Origin: Limnephilus marmoratus
Lineage: Eukaryota; Arthropoda; Insecta; Trichoptera; Limnephilidae
Length of the DNA: 64,000 nucleotides
Assembly: GCA_917880885.1 (NCBI GenBank)
Contig: OU862907.1
Coordinates: 69,187,072-69,251,071 of the forward strand
Reading direction: 5' to 3'
In this document: positions 42,789 through 53,866 of the stretch, one piece after another
Numbering within the stretch: position 1 is the stretch's first letter
Layout: every line of letters begins with the position of its first letter
The notes under the pieces: model-generated
What the model was told of the DNA's origin: nothing
What the model saw: only the letters and a program-made list of their open reading frames with translations
Database searches by the model: none
Made by a program: the position numbers and the translations under genes

Positions 42789-43300
42789 TGGCGATTTTCT
42801 CTAAAGTGCGTTTATGCGCTGAACCCCCATTAAAAAGATGATAAAATAAAAGAAACTTGTTTTATAATAATATACATATAATATTATTATAAAACAAGTT
42901 TGTAATCATTATAAAACAAGTTCATAATCACATTATAAATAGGGCTCCGTATTTTGAACTCGCGCCACCGCCCACCACGTCGAAATCGGCACCTATTTCC
43001 ATTTTGTGCGAGATGTGTTCCGCACAAAATTCTCTACAGAAAAATATCCTGGCCCATACAGATCCCTCTGATGGTGATTTGAAAGAAATTATGCATTTCT
43101 TTACCAAATTCAAGCACGCTTGGTGCGTCGATCACGAGTCATGGATACCACGTGATCTCCGATCTTTCACAAGTAGTATCGATCGAGTTCGTCACAGAAT
43201 GACCATTGCCTTTGCAGCGGATGAAGCTATTCTCCAAATCCTATTTAGATTAATCTTTAATACGAATTTGTTTACATTATGAACACCAAAAAATATGTTA
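42789..43300 (+). mobile_element. transposon remnant, one hAT-like end
   Basis: Begins cagtggcgattttctctaaa and tgcgctgaacccccatt, like a hAT end, but no matching right end is seen. An inner inverted repeat (aacttgttttataataat, near 42850-42900) follows. The frame 43004-43282 encodes 92 residues with HTDPSDGDLKEIMHFFTKFK but no recognised domain. Confidence 0.45.
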
Positions 43301-43751
43301 CGGATAAATTAAGCATTTTACTACCTTTTGTTTGGAATGGAATTACAATAAAATTATTATTTACGAAACAAAAAATATAAGCGTAAACTACTAAAGAAAC
43401 GTTTTTTCATGACTTAAGTAACTGTGAAGTATTATGAGAAACAATTTTAAAAAATACCCCTTTATGGCTAAGACTATTTTTAACCTTTTTAAGATCTAAC
43501 TTTTTTTCGTTCTTATAAAATTATGCACAAAATAAATAAAAACCACTCTGGGGCGTACTTGCCTCGTGCAAAAAAGACACTCGATTTAAAATTTTGAAGG
43601 CGTGAGAATCAAAATATTTCTAGTGTTTATATTCCGCTTTTTTATATTATTTTCGGCAAACGTCGTATTGTCAAGTCGCTAGTTATGTAATTTTGTGTTG
43701 TACTTACTTCAGTATTGTTTTGGATATCAAATTGAAAACGGTTGCGTTTAT
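43301..43751. other. AT-rich, no gene
   Basis: Nothing recognised. Ends at the TTAT that flanks the next element. Confidence 0.5.
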
Positions 43752-45804
43752 GGGCATTTCTCTACTAATTGGAAAATCGCTGTCCCAGGTAAATTTTATA
43801 TAGTAGATCTTAATATTACCGAGTTTTTTGTATTGATAACGACAATATGTTAGCTATTCTTGGCATGCTATAGCTCATACAGTAATATAATATTGTAATA
43901 TTAATTTAAATGCACTTCCAACACCTCAATTCACAGTCCCCTGTCGTGTCCCATTTCCAAAATTACAAGTCTTATGACAAATATTCATTTTCAGTATCAT
44001 CACTGCGTCAGTTAAAAGTATATACATAGTACTAGAATATAGTAAGCATCTTTGCAATACACAATCATATTTTTAAAATAACAATTTATTGAAGAAAACA
44101 GTAATCAAATGTTGTCCTCAATTTTTTTGAACAGTCCCCTGTTACAATTTGAAAATTGCACCGAAATCGCACTATGCATTTGCGCGGTAGTTTATATCGT
44201 GAAACAGAACGAAATCGGTGTGAAGTTCGTTCGGTTGTAGAGCTATGCGGGCTGACGCCATCGTATGCATTTTCACAGCCATGCTTGTAAGTGAACTACG
44301 TGTCTAGATCGCTAGTTGAACAGTCCCCTGGTAAGCATTTTACTTATAGTTTTAAGTAATAAAATTACGATTTTTTTTTTAAATAATTACTTATCGAGAA
44401 TGCAATCACGCTTGCTTCTTGATTTTGAATAGATTTAAAATGGTTTTATGCTAGAAAAGTTTCTATGCAAAAATAACAGTCCCCTGGGCACAGTCCCCTG
44501 TCATTTTTATGTCACAGGGGACTGTTCTATACCACAGGGGGACTGTTTCTTTTAGGTATCTTCAAGTTTTACCTGCCATATTACACAATATAAACATTTG
44601 GTTTAATATTATTTTTATAGCAGGTAATACTCCATAATACCACACAAAAAGAAGTCAGCGAAAATAAGGGAAGAAATATTAGATCAAAAATGCATAGCTG
44701 CACGTTTGAGATACCAACGACTTAAAAATGACACACAGAAAAGAGAAGAAATGAAATAAAAATGCACAAGAAAATTAGTTAAGGACATGAGTAGTCGTGA
44801 GCAGAAGGCTCCAAGAAAAACTTGGAGAGGGCATTGTTCTACCTATCGCGTAAAGAAAAAAGTTTTGAAGGCAGTTACAAATACTTTTGTTAAGGAAAAT
44901 ATGCCTGATTCAGTGTATTCCGCATCAGCTTTTCCGGTGCCTTTGAGATTGCCAGATAATGCATTAACTATAGCTAAAAGTAATAAACGTGGAATATCGT
45001 TATGCTCAAATAGATAATGAGGAAGGTGAACTAACAGTAACTTGTATGAAAATTTGTGACGTTAAATCCACACTTTTAGAGTTAACGAAAATGATATTTC
45101 TGATGTTTCTTTTGGACTAATATTGGAAAAGTTACACAAATCCAGATCTAATCCTAAAAGGGAAAATATATTATTATTACTTTCCATCAGCTGTACCGGT
45201 TTTAGAGAAATAATTTAATTTTAATATTTTCTGGAACGGCAATATGAAGACTGATTTTGTATATAATTATAACTGGTTACTATTAAAGGTTAAATATTTC
45301 AAAGTATTATTGTCAAGTCATAATGTTGATTGTGATATTAGAAAGCAAGTTAATATTTTTTAGTATTAATTTTACAACTCGATTAAGAGTGAAGAAAAGA
45401 TTTTTTACTTAAGAAGTTTTAATAAGTTTAATACAAGTATTCTGTAGAATTAAGAAAGTTCATAACATGTTTTATTTGTTTAGAAATTGTTGTTTTATCA
45501 GTCCATAATACAGATAGTAATAGTTATAATAAATAGAAACAAAGACTGATTGCTTATATTCAATGAAAATATGTTTTTTATTTCATATAAACACTCCTCT
45601 GAATTATATAACAGTCCCCTGTCAAGATTTTTCATAAAATTTACCATAACTCAAAAATTAAGAGGAAAATGTGTGAGATTTATGTAAATATATATTTAAT
45701 TTATTAATGCCTTTCCATATATGTACATATTTTCTTAATTATTAACAAAAATATGCTTGGGACAGTGTTGTATGGGCCAGTTTCCAATTAGTAGAGAAAT
45801 ACCC
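43752..45804 (+). mobile_element. TIR element with repeated acagtcccctg motifs
   Basis: The ends are inverted repeats containing ATTTCTCTACTAATTGGAAA on the left and its complement on the right, with a ctgtccc word about 20-40 bp inside each. TTAT flanks both sides (43748-43751, 45805-45808), a possible 4-bp duplication. Eight copies of acagtcccctg (two reversed) lie inside. A short basic frame at about 44640-45015 is the only coding remnant. The superfamily is not assigned. Confidence 0.72.
44690..45015 (+). pseudogene. basic protein remnant in TIR element
   Basis: The plus frame reads AARLRYQRLKNDTQKREEMK, then a stop, then MSSREQKAPRKTWRGHCSTY and RVKKKVLKAV. The pattern (RYQRLKND..., SxREQ...RKxWR...YRxKK) is a highly basic, probably DNA-binding N-terminal region found in transposon-linked animal proteins. 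Only the start survives. Confidence 0.4.
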
Positions 45805-46080
45805 TTATAGGTTGTCTGTCTTCTAATATTCTGTCATGTTTTTAAAAAAAATCGCTGTATACAGTGTTGTGTGCATAAAAAATAATGCTAATAATATAAA
45901 TGAAAAAAGGTTGGAAATTAAAAATAAAAGGCCTCTGCGTCCACTTATATGGGTCAAAATCAGAGAGGTGAGCATTATGCTTCTGACAAAGTTTTTCTTA
46001 ATAAAATAACATAATATTACTACAATATTTATTTCAAAATAAAGATACTGTGCATAATTACAAGGCACTTAGCATGTTTA

Positions 46081-46680
46081 TCTATAATATAAAAATGAAT
46101 TGCAGAATGTGTTGCTAAGCGCAAATCTCGAGAGCAGCTGAACAGATTTCGCTAATTCTTTTTTTAGAATATTCCTTGAAGTACGAGGATGGTTCTTACG
46201 GAGAGAAAAATGAAGAAAATTGCGCAGAAAATGGGATAATTTCAGAAAACCTAACGACTATTGCACGTTTGATAGTTCGCGTATTTGAGAATGACATTTC
46301 GCAAAACAATGATTGTTAAATCAGGATTCTATTTTTGAAAATCTTTATGTTGATAAATTTATTTAAAGTAGGTACTCCCCTAATAGTTTGAATCGAATCA
46401 AGACTTTTAGATATTTTAAATAGGTACCTATGTTAGGTACCAAATTTAATATACATGAAAAATAGAAATTTTAATAAAAAACGTAAAAGGTGGCACGCGG
46501 GCTGTTTAAAAACTGAATGTACTGGGATTGAATATATGGAACGCGGGAGGAGGGCTGGCGGGACGAGGGAGCGGGAAAGGGAAGGCGGGGAAGTTGGAAG
46601 GGGAACGCGGGAGGGGAAGGGGACGTGTGAGGGGAACGGGATTAATGTTGGCATTGCAACGCATGCCGGGAACCAGCTAG
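46081..46680 (+). mobile_element. non-autonomous Helitron
   Basis: Starts TCTATAATATAAAAATGAAT after A and ends gccgggaaccagCTAG before T. It shares the G/A-rich tract and 3' end with the Helitron at 12511-13016. No Rep/helicase. Confidence 0.83.
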
Positions 46681-46807
46681 TTATTTTATAATAATGTTTT
46701 ACTTGATTTAAAAAAAAGCAGGCCTAATTAGTCATTCCGGGAACGCGTCCTTATACCATGTTTCATAGTTCAGAAAAGTCAAAAATATTTACAATTACAA
46801 ATTAAAA

Positions 46808-47788
46808 ATGTCATATTTTAATATCAATTTTGGTGTACCACAGGGCAGTGTACTCGGTCCAATACTTTTTCTCATATATATTAATGATTTATGTAGACTA
46901 CAAATTGATGGCAACATAATCACTTTTGCCGATGATACTGCCCTGGTACTAAAAGGTAAAACATGGGTAGAAACTTTTCATAGAGCGGAACTAATTTTGC
47001 AAAATATTAAACAATGGCTGGATGATAATTTACTCACGCTAAATATAACTAAAACAAAATACCTAACTTTCAGTACAAACAATCCAAGTCAACCCTCAAG
47101 TAATCATGTACTAAAAATACATTCTTGTAGTGATATATCCAGCTGTCTATGCAATCCACTGGAACGAGTAGATTCCATTAGATACTTAGGCGTAATAATT
47201 GACAATAAACTTCGATGGGAAGAGCATGTAATTAATGTCACAAGCCGTATACGTAAACTGGCATATATCTTCCGATCATTGCGCAATATACTTAAAAAAA
47301 ATATACTGAGAACAGTATACTTTTCCCTGTGTCAATCAATTTTATCGTACGGTATAATTGTCTGGGGAGGATGCTCTTAAACTGTATTAGACCCATTAAT
47401 TAAAGCCCAAAAATTAATTATACGGACTATTTACAAAGTACATTATATACACCCCACGAAAGACCTATTTAAAGACTTCAAAGTTCTTAATATAAAATCC
47501 ATACACGTAAAAAATATTACCTCTTATTTTAAATTCAAATTTACAAAAAAAAATATTATAGATTCAAAATATAACACAAGATATTCTAACCAATTCAATT
47601 ATATTATTCCAACAACAAAAACTTCAATGGCACAGTCCCAGTTCAACTTTCTTGCACCTAAAATTTTTAATAACTTATCAATTGAAATAAAATCTAAAGC
47701 CAAATATCTCAGTTTCAGAAAGGCGCTTGCTGACTTTCTGATGAGTGACTATGATAGTGTTTACAACTTGTTTCACATACTCAGATAG
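46808..47788 (+). pseudogene. 5'-truncated LINE reverse transcriptase, one stop
   Basis: The frame begins near motif B (FGVPQGSVLGPILFLIYIND) and includes the catalytic FADDTALV, RYLGVIIDNKLRWEEHV and ILSYGIIVWGG. A stop at 47378-47380 interrupts it, after which the same frame continues with VLDPLIKAQKLIIRTIYKVH and FNFLAPKIFNNLSIEIKSKA to a natural end near 47786. It belongs to a different LINE family from the CR1-like copies (GSVLGP instead of GSHLGP). The upstream domains are missing. Confidence 0.85.
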
Positions 47789-47789
47789 T

Positions 47790-48387
47790 GATATAAATTT
47801 ATTCTTTATTCTTCTTTATTCTTTTTTACTTTATTTAAAACCGAGACGTGCAAATTTACAGTAATATTCTCATTGTAACACTTGATATATATATCAAAAT
47901 ACTAATAAAACTTGGAAAAAATATACTGCAAATTCTCAAGTTCAGTTTTTATCATAATATTGTAATGATTGTTTTTGTTTTAAGTCTTGTCGAACCCATT
48001 CATAGAATTCCATCACATTTTCATAGGTAGGTAGGATATTCTCTTTCAAATCTGCGCTTTCACCAAATATCGGACATTTTAACGTTTGTCTTGTAGAAGT
48101 CATGTTAAATCACTTAAAAAACGTTTATCAACAAGTACTCGTGAATATAATTGACGCGCGACCCTTCACTTTGAGACAATTATCCTTTAACCAAAACACT
48201 GCATTTCGTAGATTGTCACGTGCCGCCCCCCGCTTCGTCCCGCACTTAACTCCTTTATCACAGCGCCAATAATGAAATATTTGATTGCAACAGCTAGTTA
48301 ACTATATTTAAATACGTCATTAAATAAAATAAACCTATTTTAATAAATTCTGTATTGTTTTGTAGGCCGCGCAAATAGCCCCAAAAC
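47790..48387. other. no gene seen
   Basis: AT-rich. A cagctagtt word at 48292-48300 may be a Helitron end scrap. Confidence 0.5.
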
Positions 48388-48741
48388 CAGTGGCGGCGTA
48401 AGGGGGGGGCGGAGGGGGCGGTCCGCCCCGGGTGCCAAGCACCAAGGGGTGACAACGACAACCCACTCGTACAGACAAAGAATGCGCACAAAATCTCCCG
48501 CTGTAAAGACATTTCAATAAATAACTACGTACTCTTGTATCTAGCTACTAACATTAACATATTTTGAAATGCATCGCAACTATACATTTTTTTCGAATAT
48601 AATTTCTAATTCCCTTTCTAAAACTGAAGAATCATTTTGAGAAGCTTGTATCAACACTCGAAGAGATGTGTGATCCCAACACCGGCAAAGCAGGCGCCGA
48701 AAGAAGAAATTAGCGAAACTCAATCGAATCATTTTTGCCCG

Positions 48742-48856
48742 TCCGCCCCTTGTGCCCCCCCCCCCCAGAAAAAAATCCTAACAGTAATTGTTGATTTTTT
48801 TGCCCATCCGCCCCTTGTGCCCTCCCACCCAGAAAAAAATCCTGGATCCGCCCTTG
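48742..48856. repeat. duplicated transposon end inside hAT
   Basis: Two tandem copies of a gcccRtccgccccttgtgccc, cccagaaaaaaatcct block end in ggatccgcccttg, the reversed CAAGGGCGGATCC-type transposon end. No partner end was found. Confidence 0.6.
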
Positions 48857-49058
48857 TAGATAGCATTTAGTTCGGGTTTGAATCTTGCAATCATATATAA
48901 AGGTAGCAGCCAATAATATGTGCGTTAAGAAAATGTAAACAGAAGGTCCTGCGTTTGAGTCCCAGAGGTGCCAATATCTTTTTCTGTCTCCTTAATAAAA
49001 TCTTATTTAAGGTCCACAATGAGCCAAGCGCGAATAATCAATTTTTCTATGTAATCAA

Positions 49059-49700
49059 CACGGGCGTAGCCAGGTTTTAGTTTCGGGGGGGGGTTCAAGA
49101 AAATAAAAATAAAAACTCGCGTCGGGGGGGGGGGGGGGGGGGTATTGTCGGACTTTGTATTTGTGTTGAAAACTTTTATTTTCTATGTACATTGGTTACT
49201 TAATTTTTTTTTGTAATAAAATGAAAGTAACAAATGTATATAGAAAATAAATCTTTTCAAAACAAAATAAACGTTAGTTGTACATGTTATAACATTTTAA
49301 GCAGTCAAATTAGTCAAATAATCACATTTATGCAAGTACGTATTCACCTGACTGTATCACTAATCCTGTTATATGTTTATTAAACACTTTTTGCTAAGTG
49401 AAATAATAATTTCAAAGTACGTATACACTTACTACTGATTAGAAACGGAATTCCAAATAAAAATCACGTTGCAAAATAAAAATCAACCGCAATCACCGAA
49501 AAATGGAACTTGCAAGTTAATTTTTTTTTCTTTCAGAGGACCTCATTTATCTTTTTAGATACATAATATCATTTTGAGATATTAGTGTTAAAAATAACAT
49601 TCTCTTAACTCTCCTTATTTTAATATTATTGGTGTTGATATCTTAACTTTTCGGGGGGGGGTTTGAACCCCCTAAACCCCCCCCCCTGGCTACGCCCATG
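49059..49700. mobile_element. nested hAT-like MITE
   Basis: The 642-bp insert begins cacgggcgtagccagg and ends cctggctacgcccatg, next to G/C runs. Flanks gtaatcaa (49051-49058) and gttatcaa (49701-49708) match at 7 of 8 positions. No coding capacity. Confidence 0.83.
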
Positions 49701-49861
49701 GTTATCAATTAAAAGAGACAGTGAAAACAATCTTGATATTGTAATCGAATATTTTAGTAAAATTAAGTCTCGTAAGCATGTTTAGTATTTGGTGTTTTAT
49801 TTTATGTAGGGTGTTCAATACAAAACCGCCCCGGGTGCCAATCTACCCTACGCCGCCACTG

Positions 49862-51750
49862 GTGAGAAAGAAAAAATATCGTGCTTTATATTCAAATCTA
49901 AAAATTTTTCAAAAAATAATTAAAATGTACATCTTGTTTCCGGCTGCATATTGAAAACAAAATTATGAAATTTTGTGTGTGTTTTATTTTTAATTGCCCT
50001 TGCCCGGAAGAATGTTGTATCCAACGATATTCTGTTCCGAGATAAATGAAAAGAACGAAACCAGTTTTGTTTCATAGCATTTTACATTTAAAACACATAA
50101 AACATACAATTCTTATCAGTTTTAAATTAATAGTTGTCTAGAAAGGCAAATAAATTAGAGTTTATTACTAGAATTTACGCTGAATTTGTGAAAGAATGTT
50201 GTATATAATAACTTCACACGCAACCTTATTCCACAAAACGGTTTTTAGAAGTGAAGGCTTCTTTAGTACCGTTGTGATTTAAAACTTGATGAAACGAAGA
50301 AGCGACATTAAAAAGAGACAAAAATATTATACATCTATCTTTAGGATTAAGCCTGCGAGAGAATGAGATAAACAACCGGTTTTCTCTTTGTATAGTCTAC
50401 TTTAGTTTTCTGAAGGTTTCGCTTCTACTGCGTGTGAACTGCACACTTGTATTTTTACTCTTCGTACGTTACATAAAGCAACATGCTCTTCTAACATAAA
50501 TAAATGTACAAATGTACACGTGTACATGTTTTTATAAATGTACACATGTCATTGATGTATTGAGCTTGAAAAGGCAAACAAAAAACTATATGAATAGATA
50601 AAAACATTTTCATTCTACATATTATCTTAAAATTGACATACAAAATTATACCAAAAAGCAGCTAAATAATATCTTTTCTGGACAAATTCTACTTTCCTAC
50701 ATTCTTCAGCTTCTTGGTTTTGAAGACTTTCTACTTGAAGCTATTAGTTCAGGTAACGAAGGCCAAAAAAGACCAAATAGGGGAAATGATTCGTGTAGAA
50801 GCCAATTTTGGCACATTTGTAGGGGAAGGTGTCATTAACAACATACTAAAAATATCGGGGAGTGGGGTGGAGCTAAAGGGGGGGGGGGTTTCTAAAGGTC
50901 ATTTTTTGTTAAATATATAATTTACACTTATAAGTAACTTCTTGTATCTACCATCAGAACCTTAAAATTATTTATCAAGTGTTATATTTAAGAATAAGAC
51001 AATATTATAGTCAACACACTAATTACATGTAAAAAATCTGTTCATTTTGACTGTTCTAAAATGGACAATTTGCCTAGTTGGACAGTCAAAGATCATTATA
51101 AAGATGTAATATGTAATGTTTTCAAAATAAATAAATTAGTCCATTTTTTAAAGAAAGTGGAGAATGCTGCATTTGATTCTACACACCTCAGATAATGTGT
51201 ATAAAACATTTGGTAAATACGTGTTTATATTTTTTGTTATTATTAAAATAGATTACTTGGTGCAGCAGGACCACCAAAGTGAAAAGGACGCAGACCAATA
51301 ATGAAATATTTTCATTCGGTAAGTCTCATAATGGTAAAACTGAGTAAAAAGTTTCCAACTAAATATTTTTCTTTTTCTTATCATTTATGTGGGGGTTTTC
51401 ATCCATAAAACACATGAATGTAAGTTAAAACGGCACAATCCTTAAAAAATAGGATTTACCTACTTAAGGCTAACATTTTAATTAAATCCGATGAATTCGT
51501 AATTAAAATACATTCTTTTTTCAAACAGATACCCGCGGATGTTAAGATTAATAAATCAGAACCATAACATGAAAATATTTTACATAAAACACGGTGAAAA
51601 TTTTATAAAACATTTTTCAACTATAAATTTAACAGAAAGCATTAGATTTTATTTTTCTAGAAGATGAATTAGTTACTATGGAGGGATTCGTTTAGAAACA
51701 TTTGAGATTTTAGTAATACATTTATCAGAATTAATAATAATTACATATAA
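49862..51750. other. mostly unassigned AT-rich DNA with family B repeat
   Basis: A family B copy lies at 50235-50430 (gaagtgaaggcttctttag ... agcctgcgagagaatgagat). A G run occurs at 50878-50888. Frame 50714-50920 has no recognised domain. The rest shows nothing recognisable. Confidence 0.55.
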
Positions 51751-52457
51751 TCTCCATACATATTATAAAACAAACTCCTCCGCCGCGTCTGTCTGTCTGT
51801 CCGTTTGCAACAAACTCATAACCACGGGAGCGCTTTTTGCCACAATATGACACTATTTAAAATACCTCGGATTGCTTTGCTGCCAATTTTGGCAATTTTT
51901 CCCTTATTTGTAAGTAATTTAGAACAAGTTTACGATTTTATAATATTTTTTTCTTAAATCCGACGAATTTGTGATAATAGACAAAAGATAGGTGAATCCA
52001 TTGGCTATATAGATCTTTAATCAGTTTGTATGTCTCCATATTAAAATTCGGAGGTATGATTTTTTTAAATGTGGGTAGAAAATATTCAAAATGATCACCA
52101 AATAATCTCAAGCAATCGGAGAAAAAAGTTTTAAATTGCACTGTCGCTCCAGTGGATAAACAACTGAACGGATTTTCATGCGGTTTTCACCAACAGATAG
52201 AGTGATTCATGAGGAAGTTTTAGGTATATAATTTGTCAAGGTTTTGATAAATTTGTTGAAATGCATAATATATAAATGAGAATGTATGTGGTGGACAAGC
52301 GGGCTGACAAGCGGGCTGACAAGCGGGCGGTGTGGATTAGATTTGTATGCAAATCTACAGTTTCATGTCGAGGTTGATGAAATTTTGCACATTCAAAACA
52401 AGAGGTGATTTCGAAAACTCTGTGCAGAGCCCGGGCATCGCCGGGGACTTGAGCTAG
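51751..52457 (+). mobile_element. Helitron, first of a head-to-tail pair
   Basis: Starts TCTCCATACATATTATAAAA after A and ends catcgccggggacttgagCTAG, immediately followed by the TC of the next Helitron. The central part has the family block atttgtatgcaaatctacag. No Rep/helicase. Confidence 0.75.
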
Positions 52458-52496
52458 TCTCTACATATTATAAAGTAAAGTCCCCCGCGCCGTCTT

Positions 52497-52529
<33 letters not shown>

Positions 52530-53291
52530 TCGCGATAAACTCGAAAACTACTGAACGGATTTTCATGCGGTTTTCACCAATAGATAGAGTGTTTCGTGAG
52601 GAAGGTTTACGTATGTAATTTGTCAAGGATTTGTGTAAATTGGTTGAAACATAACGATAATTGTTAGAAGTGTCGGAAAAATTCCAGCCGCCTGGTAGCT
52701 TTCATCGAAAACGCTGCCTAATCCTTTTGGGATATAACAAAACAACGCATGGTGGGATATTCCTCTTTTATAGATCTACAAAAAAGTCCGCGATGGCATA
52801 TATCTATCTTTTACGGATAGCTTACTATACGCATTCTATCTTCTTATCTTATTATTCTTATCAATTGCATATTAGATAAAATGTGTATAGTAAGCTATCT
52901 GTAAAAGATAGATATATGCCTTCGCGGACTTTTTTGTAGATCTATAAAAAAGGAATATCTCACCATTAATTGTTTTGTTATATCCCAAAAGGATTAGGCA
53001 GCGTTTTCGATGAAAGCTACCAGGCGGCTGGACTTTTTTCCGACACTTCTAACAATTATCGTTATGTTTCAACCAATTTACACAAATCCTTGACAAATTA
53101 CATACTTAAACCTTCCTCACGAAATACTCTATATATTGATGAAAACCGCATGAAAATCCGTTCAGTAGTTTTCGAGTTTATCGCGAACAGAACATTTATC
53201 GCGAACATTTTTGAGTTTTTTTTTTTTAATAAGATCTAGGTAAGTGCCAAATTATATATGAGTAGAAATTTAAGTTTTGTGGTAGGTATCA
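52458..53291 (+). mobile_element. Helitron-derived segment containing a large palindrome
   Basis: Starts TCTCTACATATTATAAAGTA directly after the CTAG of its neighbour and carries a (tctg)n run at 52496-52530. Most of it is an inverted repeat (52530-53190). A 3' CTAG of its own is not seen before the next start at 53292. Confidence 0.7.
52530..53190. repeat. near-perfect palindrome, arms about 310 bp
   Basis: Left arm 52530-52842 and right arm about 52880-53190 are reverse complements with few differences, from cgcgataaactcg to tatagtaagctatc, separated by about 40 bp of AT-rich loop. The single-arm relative lies at 22590-22951. Confidence 0.9.
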
Positions 53292-53586
53292 TCATTACAT
53301 AGTATAAAATGAAGTCGCTCAAAATGTATGGGCGCATAGATCTTTTAAACAACGCAACAGATTTTCATGCGGTTTTCACCAATAGATAGAGTGATTTAAG
53401 AGGAAGGTTTATATGTATCATAAATGCTTATTATAGTAGAGAAAAGCCGAGAAATTCAAATATTCAATTTAGGCAACGGGCAGCGGGCAGCGGGCAGCTG
53501 GCGAGCGGATGGTGTGGATTTTATAAAGGTTGGGTAAATGGCGTTGTGTTTCGTTAGCCACAGCAACGTGTGGCCGGGTCTGCTAG
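53292..53586 (+). mobile_element. Helitron, short
   Basis: Starts TCATTACATAGTATAAAATG and ends acgtgtggccgggtctgCTAG before T. About 295 bp. Typical non-autonomous form. Confidence 0.72.
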
Positions 53587-53866
53587 TATAATATATAATA
53601 AAGGCCGCGGAAGATGAAATTTCCAGTCCTGCTGCCTGCTACCTGCTGTCTGCTAGTAGGATGGAGGTCCGTCCAATACACCGGGCCGCGCCTCATTATA
53701 TATGTTGTGTACACGCTTTCTTCACTTGCGTCGTTAAGATTCTGACTATAGGTAGGAGTATTTTGAATTGATCGTGGTTCATTCTTCTTCTCAAATCAGT
53801 TGTTCATTGCTGAAGATCATGTTCCCTACTCCAACTTCCATAGTGGACCTTGCTCCTTCACTCCTC

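Larger units (their letters stand above)
48388..49861. mobile_element. hAT-type element (CAGTGGCGGCGTA ends) with nested insertions
   Basis: Begins CAGTGGCGGCGTAAGG and ends CCTACGCCGCCACTG, with gccccgggtgcca inside both ends. The 8-bp flanks do not match, so the duplication has decayed or one end was rearranged. It contains a second transposon at 49059-49700 and one transposon end at 48742-48856. No transposase. Confidence 0.75.

Noticed and set aside
44690..45015. bZIP-like host transcription factor from the basic RKxWR region
   Set aside because: No leucine heptads follow, stops interrupt it, and it lies inside a TIR element.
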